A stretch of 64,000 nt of DNA from Actinostola sp. cb2023 (lineage: Eukaryota > Cnidaria > Anthozoa > Actiniaria > Actinostolidae), in NCBI GenBank assembly GCA_033675265.1, contig JAUJYZ010001527.1:434001-498000 (forward strand), written 5' to 3'. A program made the translations under genes and the position numbers. The stretch's first letter is position 1. Each line of letters opens with the position of its first letter. This document shows positions 46,683-58,342 of this stretch, in pieces. The notes under the pieces are model-generated. The model was not told where the DNA came from. It did not search any database and was given only the letters and a program-made list of their open reading frames with translations.

Positions 46683-47830
46683 TTACCTGTTTGAAATAAT
46701 TTCTATTAGAGCTCTCTTAGATTTTTGATACGATTCAACTCCATGTTCATTGTCATCTAGTGTTGGGTCCACTGTATTTGATAGAATAGTAAGCTCACAT
46801 TGTGTAAGTTCAATTGGAGACTCTGGTACCTGAACATGATTCACTGTTTGAAGATCTGGCAAGGGAGCATTGTCATCAACCCCATAATGTGTATTAAGAT
46901 CCTTTGGATCCAATACTTCTCTAACTGTTGTGTGATCAGATAGAGCAAATTTGTAAAATCCTTCAGTCCATAATTGTAGAGGTGAATATCCCCTCTGTCC
47001 TGAGAGCGGGTGGTTATTCCATTGAAGGACAAATTGATTGATAGCTCTGTTAATCATAGGAATGAATACATAGTGCAAAGCAAATAAATCAGTTTCGTTG
47101 TTTGGATCTAAAAGCTGCATTGATTCTAGGTAATAAAATATATTCTTGTAATACAGAACTACAAAATTGTGCACATCTCGCCACAGCCTCTCAATGCGCT
47201 GATTGTGTACAGATTGCCCGGTAAGCACAGGTTTAGACTCTACCCCATATCTGTTGAGCATTTCTCTTGCAACAGCAATATTTTCGGTTCCATAATCAGT
47301 CCGTATTCTACGTGGATAGTAGAATACCTGGGTAGCAGCTAAAAAAAGGTCTAACACTGTTGATGCTCTGTTGTTAGTTGATGCACGAAGGAAGACAACT
47401 GCTCTAGAGTATCCATCAATTGCACCATGAATTACAATGCGCCATCATCGTATTAACTTGTGGTGCCCATCAAGGTGCCTGCAGATAGAAGTTAATATTT
47501 CAAATGTCATGATAATATTTATATGGTAGTCTGTGGGGGAAGGTATCATATATTGGGCCATTGCATTTTTAATCTGCATTTTTAATCCCCCCTGTTGGGG
47601 ACATGTATTTCATCAAGACCTACCCACTCTGGAATTTCCATAGGGCTAATTGTCCCCCTTGGATGTTTCCTGTATAAATATTGATTAAAAAAAAGGCACT
47701 AGTTCACCTTCTAACATGTAACCATAAACCAAAAACCCAAATCAAGTATTATTAAGGCCATTTACCCTTGTCCATACCCTGGAATCCCAAAAGTTATGCT
47801 CCCTCCCATGGAATTTCCATGTGTCCTCAA

Positions 47831-47874
<44 letters not shown>

Positions 47875-48681
47875 GGTAGGGTGCGGATTTAAAATGCAAT
47901 AATGGCCCATTACAGTTCAACTATTTAATAATGTGCATGTATGAACTACTTAAAAATTATTGTCTCACCACAATGAATTTGGAGTTGGAACTGAATAAAT
48001 TCTTCTCCTTGTCACAGTACGTCTTCTTAGATCCCGACTTATTGGATCAACTCTTGCAATAGACTCTCTTATTCGCCATCTCTGTACGTTAATTCCCCTT
48101 CCTCTGAACCATCCCATGATCATCCTTTCACCTGAGTTTGGGGAGATTTGCAAAATAAACTTCATGAATTCATCGATTTCGTCATCTGATATTTTGGAAA
48201 ACAATTCCATAGATGAAGACATGTTGTATGCTTCCTTTCTTCTCCTCACTGTTTTTTCGGACACACCAAGCATTTTTGAAATGGCTACCCATGAAAACCC
48301 TAGTGCTCGTAGACCTTCCAACTGTTCCTTTGGAATTTTAAGCTTCGGTCGACCTTGACCCTTTATATGTAGTTGTTCTTTTGGGCAGCAATAATGCACT
48401 TCGTCTTCTGTAAAGTTGTTAAAGCGCTCTTCGAAGCGTGAAATTAGTTTTTGGAATTCTACGACCACTAAATGTATATCTTGCATTATATTTTGATGCG
48501 CTTCTAAATGCCTTGAAGAGAGAAGAAGAGCAATTATAAATTCTACACAACGATTTCGTAGAAGCTCGGCTGTGACACTGTCTGAAATAAATAGTTTTCT
48601 CTGCACTTCTTGGTAAATCTCTATTCCAACTTTTACAACTTCAAAAAATACCACGTCTAGTTCGTCGTTGTTGTCCGCCAT
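46683..48681 (-). pseudogene. Integrase-type DDE transposase with HTH, in-frame stop
   Basis: Exon 1 is 48681-47969 (MADNNDEL start; donor GTGAGA). Exon 2 starts at 47478 after CTGCAG. The N-terminal part has a helical region and a helix-turn-helix ('LRALGFSWVAISKMLGVSEK', about residues 125-150). The core across exon 2 has 'HLDGHHKLIR', 'GAIDGYSRAVVFL' (first Asp), 'RIRTDYGTENIAV' (second Asp) and 'SVHNQRIERLWRDV' (Glu, 34 residues after the second Asp). A TGA at 47445-47447 lies in frame between LIR and WRIVIH, so this copy should give a truncated product. The frame ends at 46683, but AACAG-GTAAGA there is also a good donor, so another exon is possible. Confidence 0.8.
47831..47873 (+). repeat. 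Uninterrupted run of 43 G
   Basis: It lies in the transposase intron. Such a run could form G-quadruplexes and is also a place where assemblies fail, so its length may not be exact. Confidence 0.8.
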
Positions 48682-49567
48682 TTTGTCAGGCTACGTTTGT
48701 AGGTCAGACTGCTGACCAATTCATAATGTGGGCGTCATTAAAGTATTATATTTCTTACAAGTCGTATATTTTCTTACAAGTCGTATATTTTCTTACAAGT
48801 CGTATACATTTCATACAAGTCGTATATTTTCTTACAAGTCGTATGTATTGTCTTACAAGTCGTATATTTCTTACAAGTCGTATATTTCTTACAAGTCGTA
48901 TGTATTGTCTTACAAGTCGTATATTTCTTACAAGTCGTATATTTCTTACAAGTCGTATATTTCTTACAAGTCGTATATTTCTTACAAGTCGTATATTTCT
49001 TACAAGTCGTATGTATTGTCTTACAAGTCGTATATTTCTTACAAGTCGTATATTTTCTTACTAGTCGTATATTTCTTACAACACGTCATATATTTCTTAG
49101 AACAAGTCGTATATTTCTTACAAGTCGTATATTTCTTACAAGTCGTATATTTCTTACAAGTCGTATATTTCTTACAAGTCGTATATTTCTTACAAGTCGT
49201 ATGTATTGTCTTACAAGTCGTATATTTCTTACAAGTCGTATGTATTGTCTTACAAGTCGTATATTTCTTACAAGTCGTATATTTCTTACAAGTCGTATAT
49301 TTCTTACAAGTCGTACAAGTCGTATATTTCTTACCAGTCGTATATTTTCTTACTAGTCGTATATTTCTTACAAGTCGTATATTTTCTTACAACACGTCAT
49401 ATATTTCTTAGAACAAGTCGTATATTTTCTTACAAGTCTTATATTTTCTTACAAGTCGTATATGATTTCTTTGAACAAGTCGTACAATTCTTACAACAAG
49501 TCGTATAATTTTGACCAAGTCGTATATTTTTGAAAGTAAGTATTTTTGTCCGCATTGGCGCGCCATA
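48673..49567 (-). repeat. Right TIR with tandem repeat units
   Basis: Reverse complement of the left arm, including the promoter-like stretch with CTACAAACGTAGCCTGACA and the ATGGCGGAC start of the transposase gene. The order of long and short units is similar but not identical to the left arm, so the arms are exchanging or changing copy number. Confidence 0.92.
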
Positions 49568-49573
49568 GTTATG

Positions 49574-50484
49574 AAACAAACAGTAATCAAACGAACCATT
49601 GTTATCAAATATCAAAGTTATTGAAGCACTCAAATCTACAAAACTTTAATGCCAAAAGTATTATTGTTGTTGGTCATGTATTAACATCTTATTATGATAT
49701 GAGGAGAGAACTAAGTCAGACATATGATAATAATTATCTTTGTAAAAGAGCCAAGCATAAAATGTCAAAAATATTAGTTACTATTAAGAAGGAAGCCATT
49801 GTTGAATGTTTAAATCCAATATGCAATAAACAGCATCAGAGGTATTGTGTTTCAAGGAGAAAGATACTGACATCAGGTGACATTGAAGTAAACCCAGGCC
49901 CAGTTTCCAATGTAAATAATACAGTTTCAAGAATTCCCCCAAAGGTATTATTACAGTCTAGATTAACCGAACAAGGTTTAAGATTATTGGATGTTGGCGG
50001 TGCAGGTGATTGCTTCTTTAGAGCAGTATCCCATCAGTTATATGGTGAACCGAAATATCACATGGATGTACGTGCTGCTGCTGGTGTTCAATACATGAGA
50101 AATAACCCAGAAAGGTTTATTGAGAGTAATACAGCTCACTCATGGTTAATGTATCTAGCTAATATGTCTCGGCGAGGTACATGGTGTGATGCACTAATCA
50201 TACAAGCAGTTGCAGATACTATGAATCTTTCCATCCGTATTACAGAATCAAATGAGGGCTTTGCGGCATTCACTGTTGTTAGTCCAATACATACAGGAAA
50301 TAATTCTACTATAATACACATTGGTCATGTGGATGAAGTACATTATGTTTCAACTGTTGTATCAGACCATAACAATTCATCAACAAATATAGATTCAGAC
50401 ACACCCAGAAATGATTATAATTTAATGATTATAGAGTACCTGAATATGGTATTTCAGACAATCACAACATACATGTTCCTATGA
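49574..50484 (+). pseudogene. OTU-family cysteine protease domain with upstream 2A-like motif
   Basis: The frame, open from 49546 inside the TIR, reads 'SYETNSNQTNHCYQISKLL' and then, at about 49864-49902, 'LTSGDIEVNPGP', the D-x-E-x-N-P-G-P signature of 2A-like peptides that make the ribosome skip a bond before the final Pro. The OTU domain follows: 'LDVGGAGDCFFRAVSHQLYG' (Asp155, Cys156) through 'GTWCDALIIQAVADTMNL' to 'HVDEVHYVST' (His266), so the catalytic Cys and His are present. OTU enzymes cut ubiquitin chains. In animals, OTU domains of this kind occur in Helitron-like and LINE polyproteins, but no RT or helicase is seen downstream. A frame change near 50430 breaks the C-terminus. Confidence 0.8.
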
Positions 50485-51987
50485 ATAAAGAATGTTGTGC
50501 CTTATCTGTTTACTCAATAACATATTTTATGTAGTACCATATATTATGATAAGAATTACAAAGTTGATAGGAGAAATTAAACAGACATTTAGGTACAAGC
50601 CATCTACAATAACCATACGGCTAACCTAGATAGATAGCTAGATAGTCGGCAGGCTCTTCCCAAAAGCATCCAACTACATACCTCCCCCAGGCACGAGTTA
50701 ACCCTGGTAGCAGGGTCTTGTTTAAAATAAAACCCTCATGGTACTGTACATGCATGAGCCAAATTTCTCAGTAGTCAGATAGGTGTGATGTTGTGAGATC
50801 CTGGCTTGTTTATGTTGAATGTATAAATTTATCATCATTGAGGAATGAGAATATATATGTATCCTTTAATTCAGTGAATCTGTCAGCCCCCCATTCTGAG
50901 CAGATGCAATAAACCAGGACAATCATAATTCAATGCCGAGGGAATTTGTTATCCAGGATCAACAACATCTAACCATAAACTTGATAAAACATCCGTAATT
51001 TGCACATGTAAGGGTCTGTAAGTTAATAACATTTCAAATTTTACTGAATAGTGCTAATGATAATGAAGAAGTGCATCATTTATTCAGTGTTTGCATAGAA
51101 CATTCTTCTATGCTTAGGTGTTCTAACCAGGCATATAGGAAATAAAAAAGTTATATAAGCAAAAATATTTTTTTCATGTTGTCACACTAATACTTACTCC
51201 ATATGTACATGCATAGACTATTGAGATTGTTTTGGTCGGTATATTCAACCAGCCATATTTCAACTAGTTTCAACTGCTATTTAACCGATTGCCATGAACT
51301 TTGGTATGTATAATACCGTATTCGAATAATTCACCGGCGTATAAGCCGCACTCGCAGATAAGCCGCACCCCGAGTTTTGGAAAAAATGTTTTTTACTTGG
51401 GCACTTCTGGAGGAAGCCCGAGTTATAAAGTGGGCATTCTTTTTTTTTCCGTTGGCCACAATTATTATTTCTTGTTCTTTCTTGTTTCAAAAATATGATA
51501 TATGGCGAAAATATTTTTATGATGTCATCATTTTGGTATTCTATTAGGCAAAATGGCATATTTACTAGGACAAGTTTATGTATGATTTTATTACTGTAAA
51601 AAAAACCACTACCTTACAATTTTTTTGTCCTTTTCTTACACTTTCTTCCACTTTCATTCTCATTGGCTGGTCACAGTACCAGCAGTTCTCCTTGTTAACT
51701 TCTTTGGACATTCCACAGTTACAAAATCCATCTTCACATACCCTCTTGGGGAGGTATGTATGAGCAGCTACTATGTGCCCAATCGTCCAAACTGTAGGAT
51801 TGACTGTAAAGAAGACTGCATTAGTGAGGAAATAGTTAAGGCATTGTGTTCTCAGTTCCAATACCTCCTCATCTGTTATGTCAACACAGGAGAATAAAGA
51901 AACACAATACTCCCCTTTCGAGTTCAGCGCTTTGTTTTGGAAGACTGCTGAACAAGCTCATCGCGGGCACATATGGTAGATGAAAGT
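50485..51987. other. No gene recognised; one MITE-like end
   Basis: Around 51313-51375 are TACCGTATTCGAATAAT and ATAAGCCGCA units, resembling the ends of the MITEs at 18.2 and 19.6 kb, but the other end was not found. The ORF at 51565-51861 minus has a CxxC pair ('CGMSKEVNKENCWYCDQP') and could be a decayed exon; no family is recognised. Confidence 0.4.
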
Positions 51988-52130
51988 GAGGCTAAGGCTG
52001 AGCACTATTTGAGCTACCTGAGAGTTGTCTGGGAAAAAGTACTCGGTTATAACGAAAACAACGGCTAAAACATACTTTTTTATCTACTTATTGCACAATA
52101 TATTACTTAATACTTTAATACTGGTTCCGA

Positions 52131-54628
52131 ATGTCAAGTTATTCCGTGAAGAAGCGTTCTAGTCTCGGTAAAGAATGTGTTTCTCCTGATTGTAACAGCA
52201 CTCAATACAACCAAGATGGTAGCAATAGTAATAATAATAAGTATTGGGAGCATAATGCTATTATTGTCTCTGCTCTTACAAAACTAGCAACACTAATAAA
52301 TAAATAAAATAAAGATCCAATATTATAAACTATAAAAATATTAATATAAAAAGTGTTCATTTAGTGTTCAGTGTTTGTGTTTATATAACTAAGGCAAATA
52401 TTTCTTAAAAAGATATGTCTTAACTAAACCTTTAAAATTACTTAATGTATTTGATAAACGGATGCTGCTAGGCATCGAGTTCCATAATTTTGGTGCAGCA
52501 ACACAGGGAACAGTTTCTTTAAGTTCCCCACAGAGAAATCTCAGCGAAGTAGATGGTGCAACTTGATCAAACGTCACCATGGTAGAGATGGATTTGCTGT
52601 CAGCAGTTTCACGTTTATATGTGAAAAACATTTCAAACCCGAGGAAATTTACAAGCCACCTGGTGGTACAAGACGAAGACTTAAGCAAGGTAACTAATAA
52701 ACAACTGAACATGCTTGTAATATTTTTTGTAATTCATGCTTATTTCCAATTGCAACGGGATCTATATGCATTCAAAAGGAATAAATGTATTTTCTATAAC
52801 AGTTATTCGTTATTTTTTACTTAGGAGTGGAACCAACAATATTCAAATGGCGAACGAATGATTCGAAGACAACGCGACGTTCACCTCGACGAAGACAAGC
52901 ACATGGTCGACTGAAGACAGTCCCCCTGACACCACTATCCACAAGACAGTCTTCTTCAAATCAAATGAGGACAAAGAAAATAACAAGCGGGAGGGCACAG
53001 AGCATTGCCAAGAAAGTGTTGTGGAAACAACTGAAGTACCTGAAACCATGGAGTGCTTTGACAACTTGGAATGTTACGAATGACCACAGGTATAAAAGTG
53101 ACCGTTCGATTTCATTATTTATTGCTTTTTAAAATCAACCTTTTCCCTGAACACTCAACTGTTGTGTAGGCTGTTCAAATGTTAGAGACCCCCCTTCTCC
53201 CTCCCTCCTTTGAGCCTGAATTATTTTTTAACCCACCTCCAAATCCCCCCCTCTCCCTGATAAAAAATGAACAGTCCCTAACAGCCATTTATCTCTCAGG
53301 TCAAATAGTATATTTATGTAATTAAGAAAACATATATATTGTTTTATTTATTATTTTTTATTTCAATTTCTCTAGACAGGTGTCCCCAATTAGCATACTG
53401 TAACTGTAAGTTAGATCAATATGACACATTAATAAAGTTTATTATTATTTATTAAAAGTGAAAAAAGAATAAAGGTACCTTGCAATAAAATTGCAACTTT
53501 TTTTACACAGGTTTCATTTAAAGATCAAGCAGTGCAAACAGACATGCCAGATACATGTACAGAAACAACTGCTAGTATGGACCACTCATATGCCTTTGCA
53601 TATTTCACTGGTAAAACATTTGGTGAGCAAAAAGAGTACATTCAAAGGCTTGAGAAGAAAATTGAGGAACAAACTCTTATTATCAATGATTTAAGATGTG
53701 ACATTGGTAATTTGCAGAAGAAATTAGATGAATACAATGAACACAAATTCAGTCTGGACAACTATAAAGATGATGACAGTGCAATACAGTTTTATTCAGG
53801 TTTTCCTAATTATGAAGCATTAATGGCTGTTTTTGAGTATCTGGAGCCCAAAGTACACAAACTTCAGTACTGGGGTAGCAAGAACATGTCTGATACCAGG
53901 TCTTATCAAGAAGATGGAAAGAAAAAGCTTGGTCCAAAACGACACTTGACAGCTCTTGAAGAGTTCTGGATGGTATTAGTGAGACTTAAAGTTGGCCTAT
54001 TTGTTCGAGATCTGTCACATAGATTTGGCATTTCATAAGGACATTTTTCCAAGATCTTCAGCACATGGATTAATTTTCTGTTTTTGGAACTTAAACAGTT
54101 GTTTCCTTTCCCATCGCAGGCTGATATACTTAGAAATATGCCTCTGGAATTTTCACGTTACCCAAAACACGTGTTATCATTGATTGCACTGAAGTATTTG
54201 TTGAGGTGCCATCATCCATGCAATCCCAATCTGAGACCTGGTCCAATTACAAGCATCACAACACATTTAAAGCATTAGTTGGTATTTCTCCTAATGGACA
54301 GGTCACTTTTATTTCAAAATTATGGGGTGGTCGAGTATCAGATAAATGGATTACAAAACACTCAGGTATTTTAGACCTTCTTGATCAAAATGACAATGTA
54401 ATGGCTGACAGAGGTTTTGACATTGCTGAGATTTTGCCACCAGGAGTATCACTCAACCTTCCACCATTTAAGGGAAGTAGGGAACAGCCAACAGCATCAG
54501 AAGTTGAAGAAACAACTAAAATAGCATCTGTGAAGATCCATGTCGAACGTGCGATTGGTAGGATTAGTGTTTGCAGTTACCTGACAAATTTTGCACCACC
54601 TTTTCTTCCTCCTGGGAAGCAGGTTTAG
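52131..54628 (+). pseudogene. THAP-domain DDE transposase (DDE_Tnp_4 type), broken
   Basis: Exon 1 begins at 52131 (MSSYSVKKRS); 'CVSPDCNSTQYNQDG' is the first half of a THAP C2CH finger. After an insertion (52223-52578), 'FICEKHFKPEEI' gives the second half, and 'GVEPTIFKW' at 52825 is the AVPxIF-like box. A coiled coil follows at about 53625-53740, then the HTH 'KRHLTALEEFWMVLVRLKVG'. The catalytic domain has 'IIDCTEVFVEVP' (Asp), 'VMADRGFDIAE' (Asp) and 'HVERAIGRI' (Glu). Lesions: a TAA right after HRFGIS near 54037 and a one-base frame change near 54165. The C-terminus after ERAIGRI looks shortened. Confidence 0.8.
52223..52578 (-). mobile_element. 5'-truncated LINE 3' end inserted in the THAP exon
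   Basis: The minus frame ends 'PKLWNSMPSSIRLS' and 'FKGLVKTYLFKKYLP', the usual C-terminus of jockey-like RTs, followed by an AT-rich tail with TTATTATTATTACTATTG. ATGGTAG occurs on both sides (52216-52222 and 52579-52585), a possible target duplication; part of the THAP domain is missing here, so a deletion probably came with the insertion. Confidence 0.65.
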
Positions 54629-55004
54629 ATTAGTTTGACATGAGTGATATAATTTAACCCCTGAAACATGTTTCAGTTCCTAGAAGAACAGGGCAAGACA
54701 ATAGTGTACGTGTCCACAACAAAATCGCAGGAAGAACATTGGATATTATTTGGAATCATACATATCTTTTCAAGGGTTAAAATATGTCTTCAATACCAAA
54801 TTTATCAATAACAACGGAAAGTTTATGGAAAGGTTAACACAAGTTGTTAAATATATTTAGCTATAAATTTCTTCAATAATAAATAGTTTTGTAATAGGAA
54901 ATAGACAAAAGTCATATTTTCAGTCTGTATGAATTTTACATAACATGTTAAAATATAAAGTATCAGTAAAACATTACATACTAAAAAGAACTAAAAATCC
55001 TATA

Positions 55005-55295
55005 GAGTGCAAACAATATCACCGTGAAATAGTAGAGTACAAACACTAAAAGCGTGCAACATAAATAGTACTAAATAGTGCTAAATTATATGCTAATTCT
55101 ATTGTTTTCTATTGTTTAATTAGTGATATTTAGTACTAAATAGTGCAAAGTATTGCACGGTTTTAGTGTTTGTACTCTACTATTGCTAAATAGTACTAAT
55201 AGTGTTATCTCTATTCTTATCTATTGTTTCATTAGTGCTATTTACTTTTAGTATTAATTAGTTAGTACTGTTTCACGGTTATATTGTTTGCACTC
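55005..55295. mobile_element. TA MITE with GAGTGCAAACAATAT ends, containing a second MITE
   Basis: The outer ends are GAGTGCAAACAATATCACCG and, inverted, a 19-of-20 match at the right, with TA on both sides. A related MITE lies inside at 55035-55177. Confidence 0.75.
55035..55177. mobile_element. TA MITE with GAGTACAAACACTAAAA ends, nested
   Basis: Ends GAGTACAAACACTAAAAGCG and its near-perfect inverse, flanked by TA. The same ends are found at 60050-60206. Confidence 0.75.
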
Positions 55296-56645
55296 TAGTA
55301 TTTACATCCAATAAAAAACTAGTCAGAATGTACTTAAATTTCTCTTTTTGATTTCTTTATCTTTCTGTAACTTGCCCATCCCCCATGCTTGTAGAGGGTG
55401 ATGTCTCTTTCTACCCTTCTTGTTAGGACCTCTGGGTAGAATGCTCTTGCATAAAAATGATCCAGAGCAGGTAGGACACCACCAATCCTTGTCAAATATA
55501 ATCCTGCCAATGAACAGTGCATCATTTCCAAACCAAACTACAAAGTCCACCCATTCAAGTTCACAAACATACATTTGTCCTTGCACTTGGTAGAAGTATG
55601 CATGTCCCTTTCTGAGTTCAGGTTTACCTTCATGCATAGTGAGATAAAATTTATTGTTATTACATGCTTCCTGTATGGTCATTCCTCTTTTTGTATATGG
55701 GCACTTCACCTCCAAACCTCCTTTCTCGGGATTTGCCATGGGATCATAGACCATTCTGTCTAAGCTAGCTCCAAGGCCAGGCCTGTTCTTTGATAGCAAA
55801 GTTCCTACCTCCCAAACATACAATCCAGTATTTCCTACTAAACATTTATGTTCAATATAGCAAACAACAGCATCCTGTTCATGTATTCTTCCATAATCTA
55901 GCGAAGGAATGCATTTTTCACTGGCCTAGCTTTCAAGGTACATTATCCTCTTTAGTAATGCATCAGGTTCTTTCACCCTCACAGCAGCACTCTTAAAATT
56001 AGATGCTGTTAGTTTTGTTCTCTTAAGATTTCTCCATGACTCGTTTTGACTTTGACCCCTTGTCATTGACTCTACACTGGATACATCTTCATCGGTCAGT
56101 TTTTAAGCATTTAAATGTAAGTTAACCATTTCTTTAAATTCTGGGTAGCTGATGTCATAATCATCATTGAATGGAGTGCCTTTCTCCTCAAAGCATTCTT
56201 CAGAAACTGCTGGTGCACACTCGGGTACAGTCTCGCAAATGCTTTCTACTTCAACACCTGCATAGTTTGGAAATACCTTTGGTTGAATGTTGTGAAAGAG
56301 AAAGAAGCTACTGCTTTGGAGACAAGCTGACAACCGTTCTCCTAGATTGTTGAGTGCCTCAGCAATGATACTTCTGTCTGATGGAGCACGTGGATCATAA
56401 GATGTTATCTTTGCAGTTGCAGGTCTTACTTTTCCATAATGGATTTTCTTGAGAACAATGTTTTCGATTGGTTTTGGCTCCACACGCATATTTCTGGGTA
56501 CATTCCACCTACACAGACGAGATGTGCAGGATATTGGCTGGTCATGGTCTTTTAGTCCAGAACGACTAAAATCTTCAATAGCAAAAATTATTCCACCAAG
56601 ATGGTTGCATCTACCAAACCATTTGCACCTCTCCTGTTGACAATA

Positions 56646-57164
56646 CAGTCAACTCTCTCGTAAGCGGATACCCTCGGGAATTGAAAAAAGTGTCCGTTAG
56701 TAGAGCTGTCCGCTTATGAGAACTATTTCCGTAAGCGGACACCAAAGAAAAATAGGGTGGATGTCCGCTTACGAGAGAGTTAATTACGTTTTAATCGGTA
56801 GAGAAAAATAGCAACTGAACCGTACACCTTGCTTCCCCGCGGACAAATGGAGATTTGACAAAACCGATCCCCACTGTTCTGTTGCTCTGTAAAAGGTCAT
56901 ATTTTTGTTGATTTATTGCAAATTAAAGACAAATTCCATTGCCGAAAGTCCATTATTATATGGTGTGTCCGCTTACGAGAGAGCGTAAACAAAAGAAAAA
57001 TCCAATTTTCATTTTCAAAAGTGTCCGCGTCCGCTTACGAGAGTGTCCGCTTACGGGAATGTGTAAATACAGAGTTTGACTGGGAGGTAAAACGGGGATT
57101 TGAAAAGGTGTCCGTAAGTAGAGCTGTCCGCTTACGAGAGTGTCCGTTAGCGGAGAGTTGACTG
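56646..57164. mobile_element. Pogo/Tc1-type MITE in the YqaJ intron
   Basis: Ends CAGTCAACTCTCTCGTAAGC and inverted GAGAGTTGACTG, flanked by TA (56644-56645 and 57165-57166). The interior repeats GTCCGCTTACGAGAG many times in both directions. It sits directly beside the acceptor of the YqaJ second exon. Confidence 0.85.
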
Positions 57165-57920
57165 TATATCAACAATAAGAAATCAATCAGTCAATCAATA
57201 TTTTTCATTTAAGTTTTTTTTTTATTCAAGGGATAAATGTAAATCAAGTGATGATTAGCGAAAGAAATTAAAGCAGAACTTGTATACTGTTGATCCATTG
57301 TTTAATTTTGAGAAGAGTCCGTATTAATGTGAAAAATATAGTAATGCTTCTCAATAAGGAAGTAGATTTAAATACATACCCTGCTGGGCACTTGCACGCA
57401 GCTCTAACAACATTGTTACTTTTTCCATCGAAGACAAGAACAGTCTTGTACTTGACAGGTTTCATGGAGGCAAGCACCTCTCCTTTGACATACACTAGAT
57501 CACCTTTCTGACAAAGCTGTAAGTCTTTGATATGTCCTTCCTTGAAAAACTTTAAAGCTTTAAGCTTGTTGTAGCCACAACTGTCAAGGGCAAGGCTGCT
57601 ATATTTACACGTCTTTAGTACCAGATAATCGTATAGTTGTACGAAGGTAAACTCTGGGAGGTGGCGAAGATCTTTCTTCCACTGGCAGCCTGTAGCTTCT
57701 TTGATGATCGATTCATATGTATGATCGTTCGCTGATGGCTGTTGGTTTTCTTGGCAGGCAGAAAGATCACATAAGCTTTTTATTTCCTGTCCTCTTTCAA
57801 CAAGTACATGACACCGTAACACTAGGTCTTCCTTCTTACCGCCAACGGGTTGATTGTGTTCTTTCAAAATCGCCTTCAAACGATCAACCATCAAAGCTCT
57901 AAGATCTTCTATAGACTTAA

Positions 57921-58342
57921 AGTGCCTATGAAACGAAAAAACAGACCCCCTTTTTATTTGCTATTACGAAAGTTTACTATTTGCTTGTTTACATGGCATT
58001 AATAAAAAGTGAATCGAGCTTCAGGAACATTTTTTATTTCGCGCACGAAGTTGGGCATTTTGGGTTTCAAAGTGCGACAATTCCCGTTCGGTCAAACTAT
58101 AGAAATGTGACGTCATAAGTTGTGCAAACAAAGGCATACACAACTTATGACATCACCGAGCCATTGTCAAGGGCCCAGTCTCTTGTCGCACATTTTGGTT
58201 GAAAATGATAATTTTCGAACCGCGAAAAGAAAATGTTCGCATGCTCAAAGTCGATGTTTAAATACAGCAAATGTTCAGAGAAAGACCAAACAACAATAAT
58301 GTACAATAAAATAAGGATCGACATTTTCGTTTCATAGGCACT
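57921..58342. mobile_element. TTAA MITE in the first exon of the YqaJ gene
   Basis: Ends AGTGCCTATGAAACGAAAA and its reverse complement, flanked by TTAA at 57917-57920 and 58343-58346. It splits the codons for Leu10-Lys11 of the minus gene; frames on both sides agree once one TTAA is set aside. Confidence 0.85.

Larger units (their letters stand above)
42045..49567. mobile_element. 7.5-kb DNA transposon with satellite-like TIRs, HECT protein and integrase-type transposase
   Basis: Ends are TATGGCGCGCCAATGCGGAC and its reverse complement, with the 6-bp duplication GTTATG at 42039-42044 and 49568-49573. The inverted arms are about 895 bases long. Two convergent genes lie inside: a seven-exon HECT-domain protein on plus (42933-46439) and an integrase-core transposase on minus (48681-46683). 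The 6-bp duplication, TA-starting ends and integrase-like enzyme fit the IS3EU group; I am less sure of the group name than of the boundaries. Confidence 0.8.
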
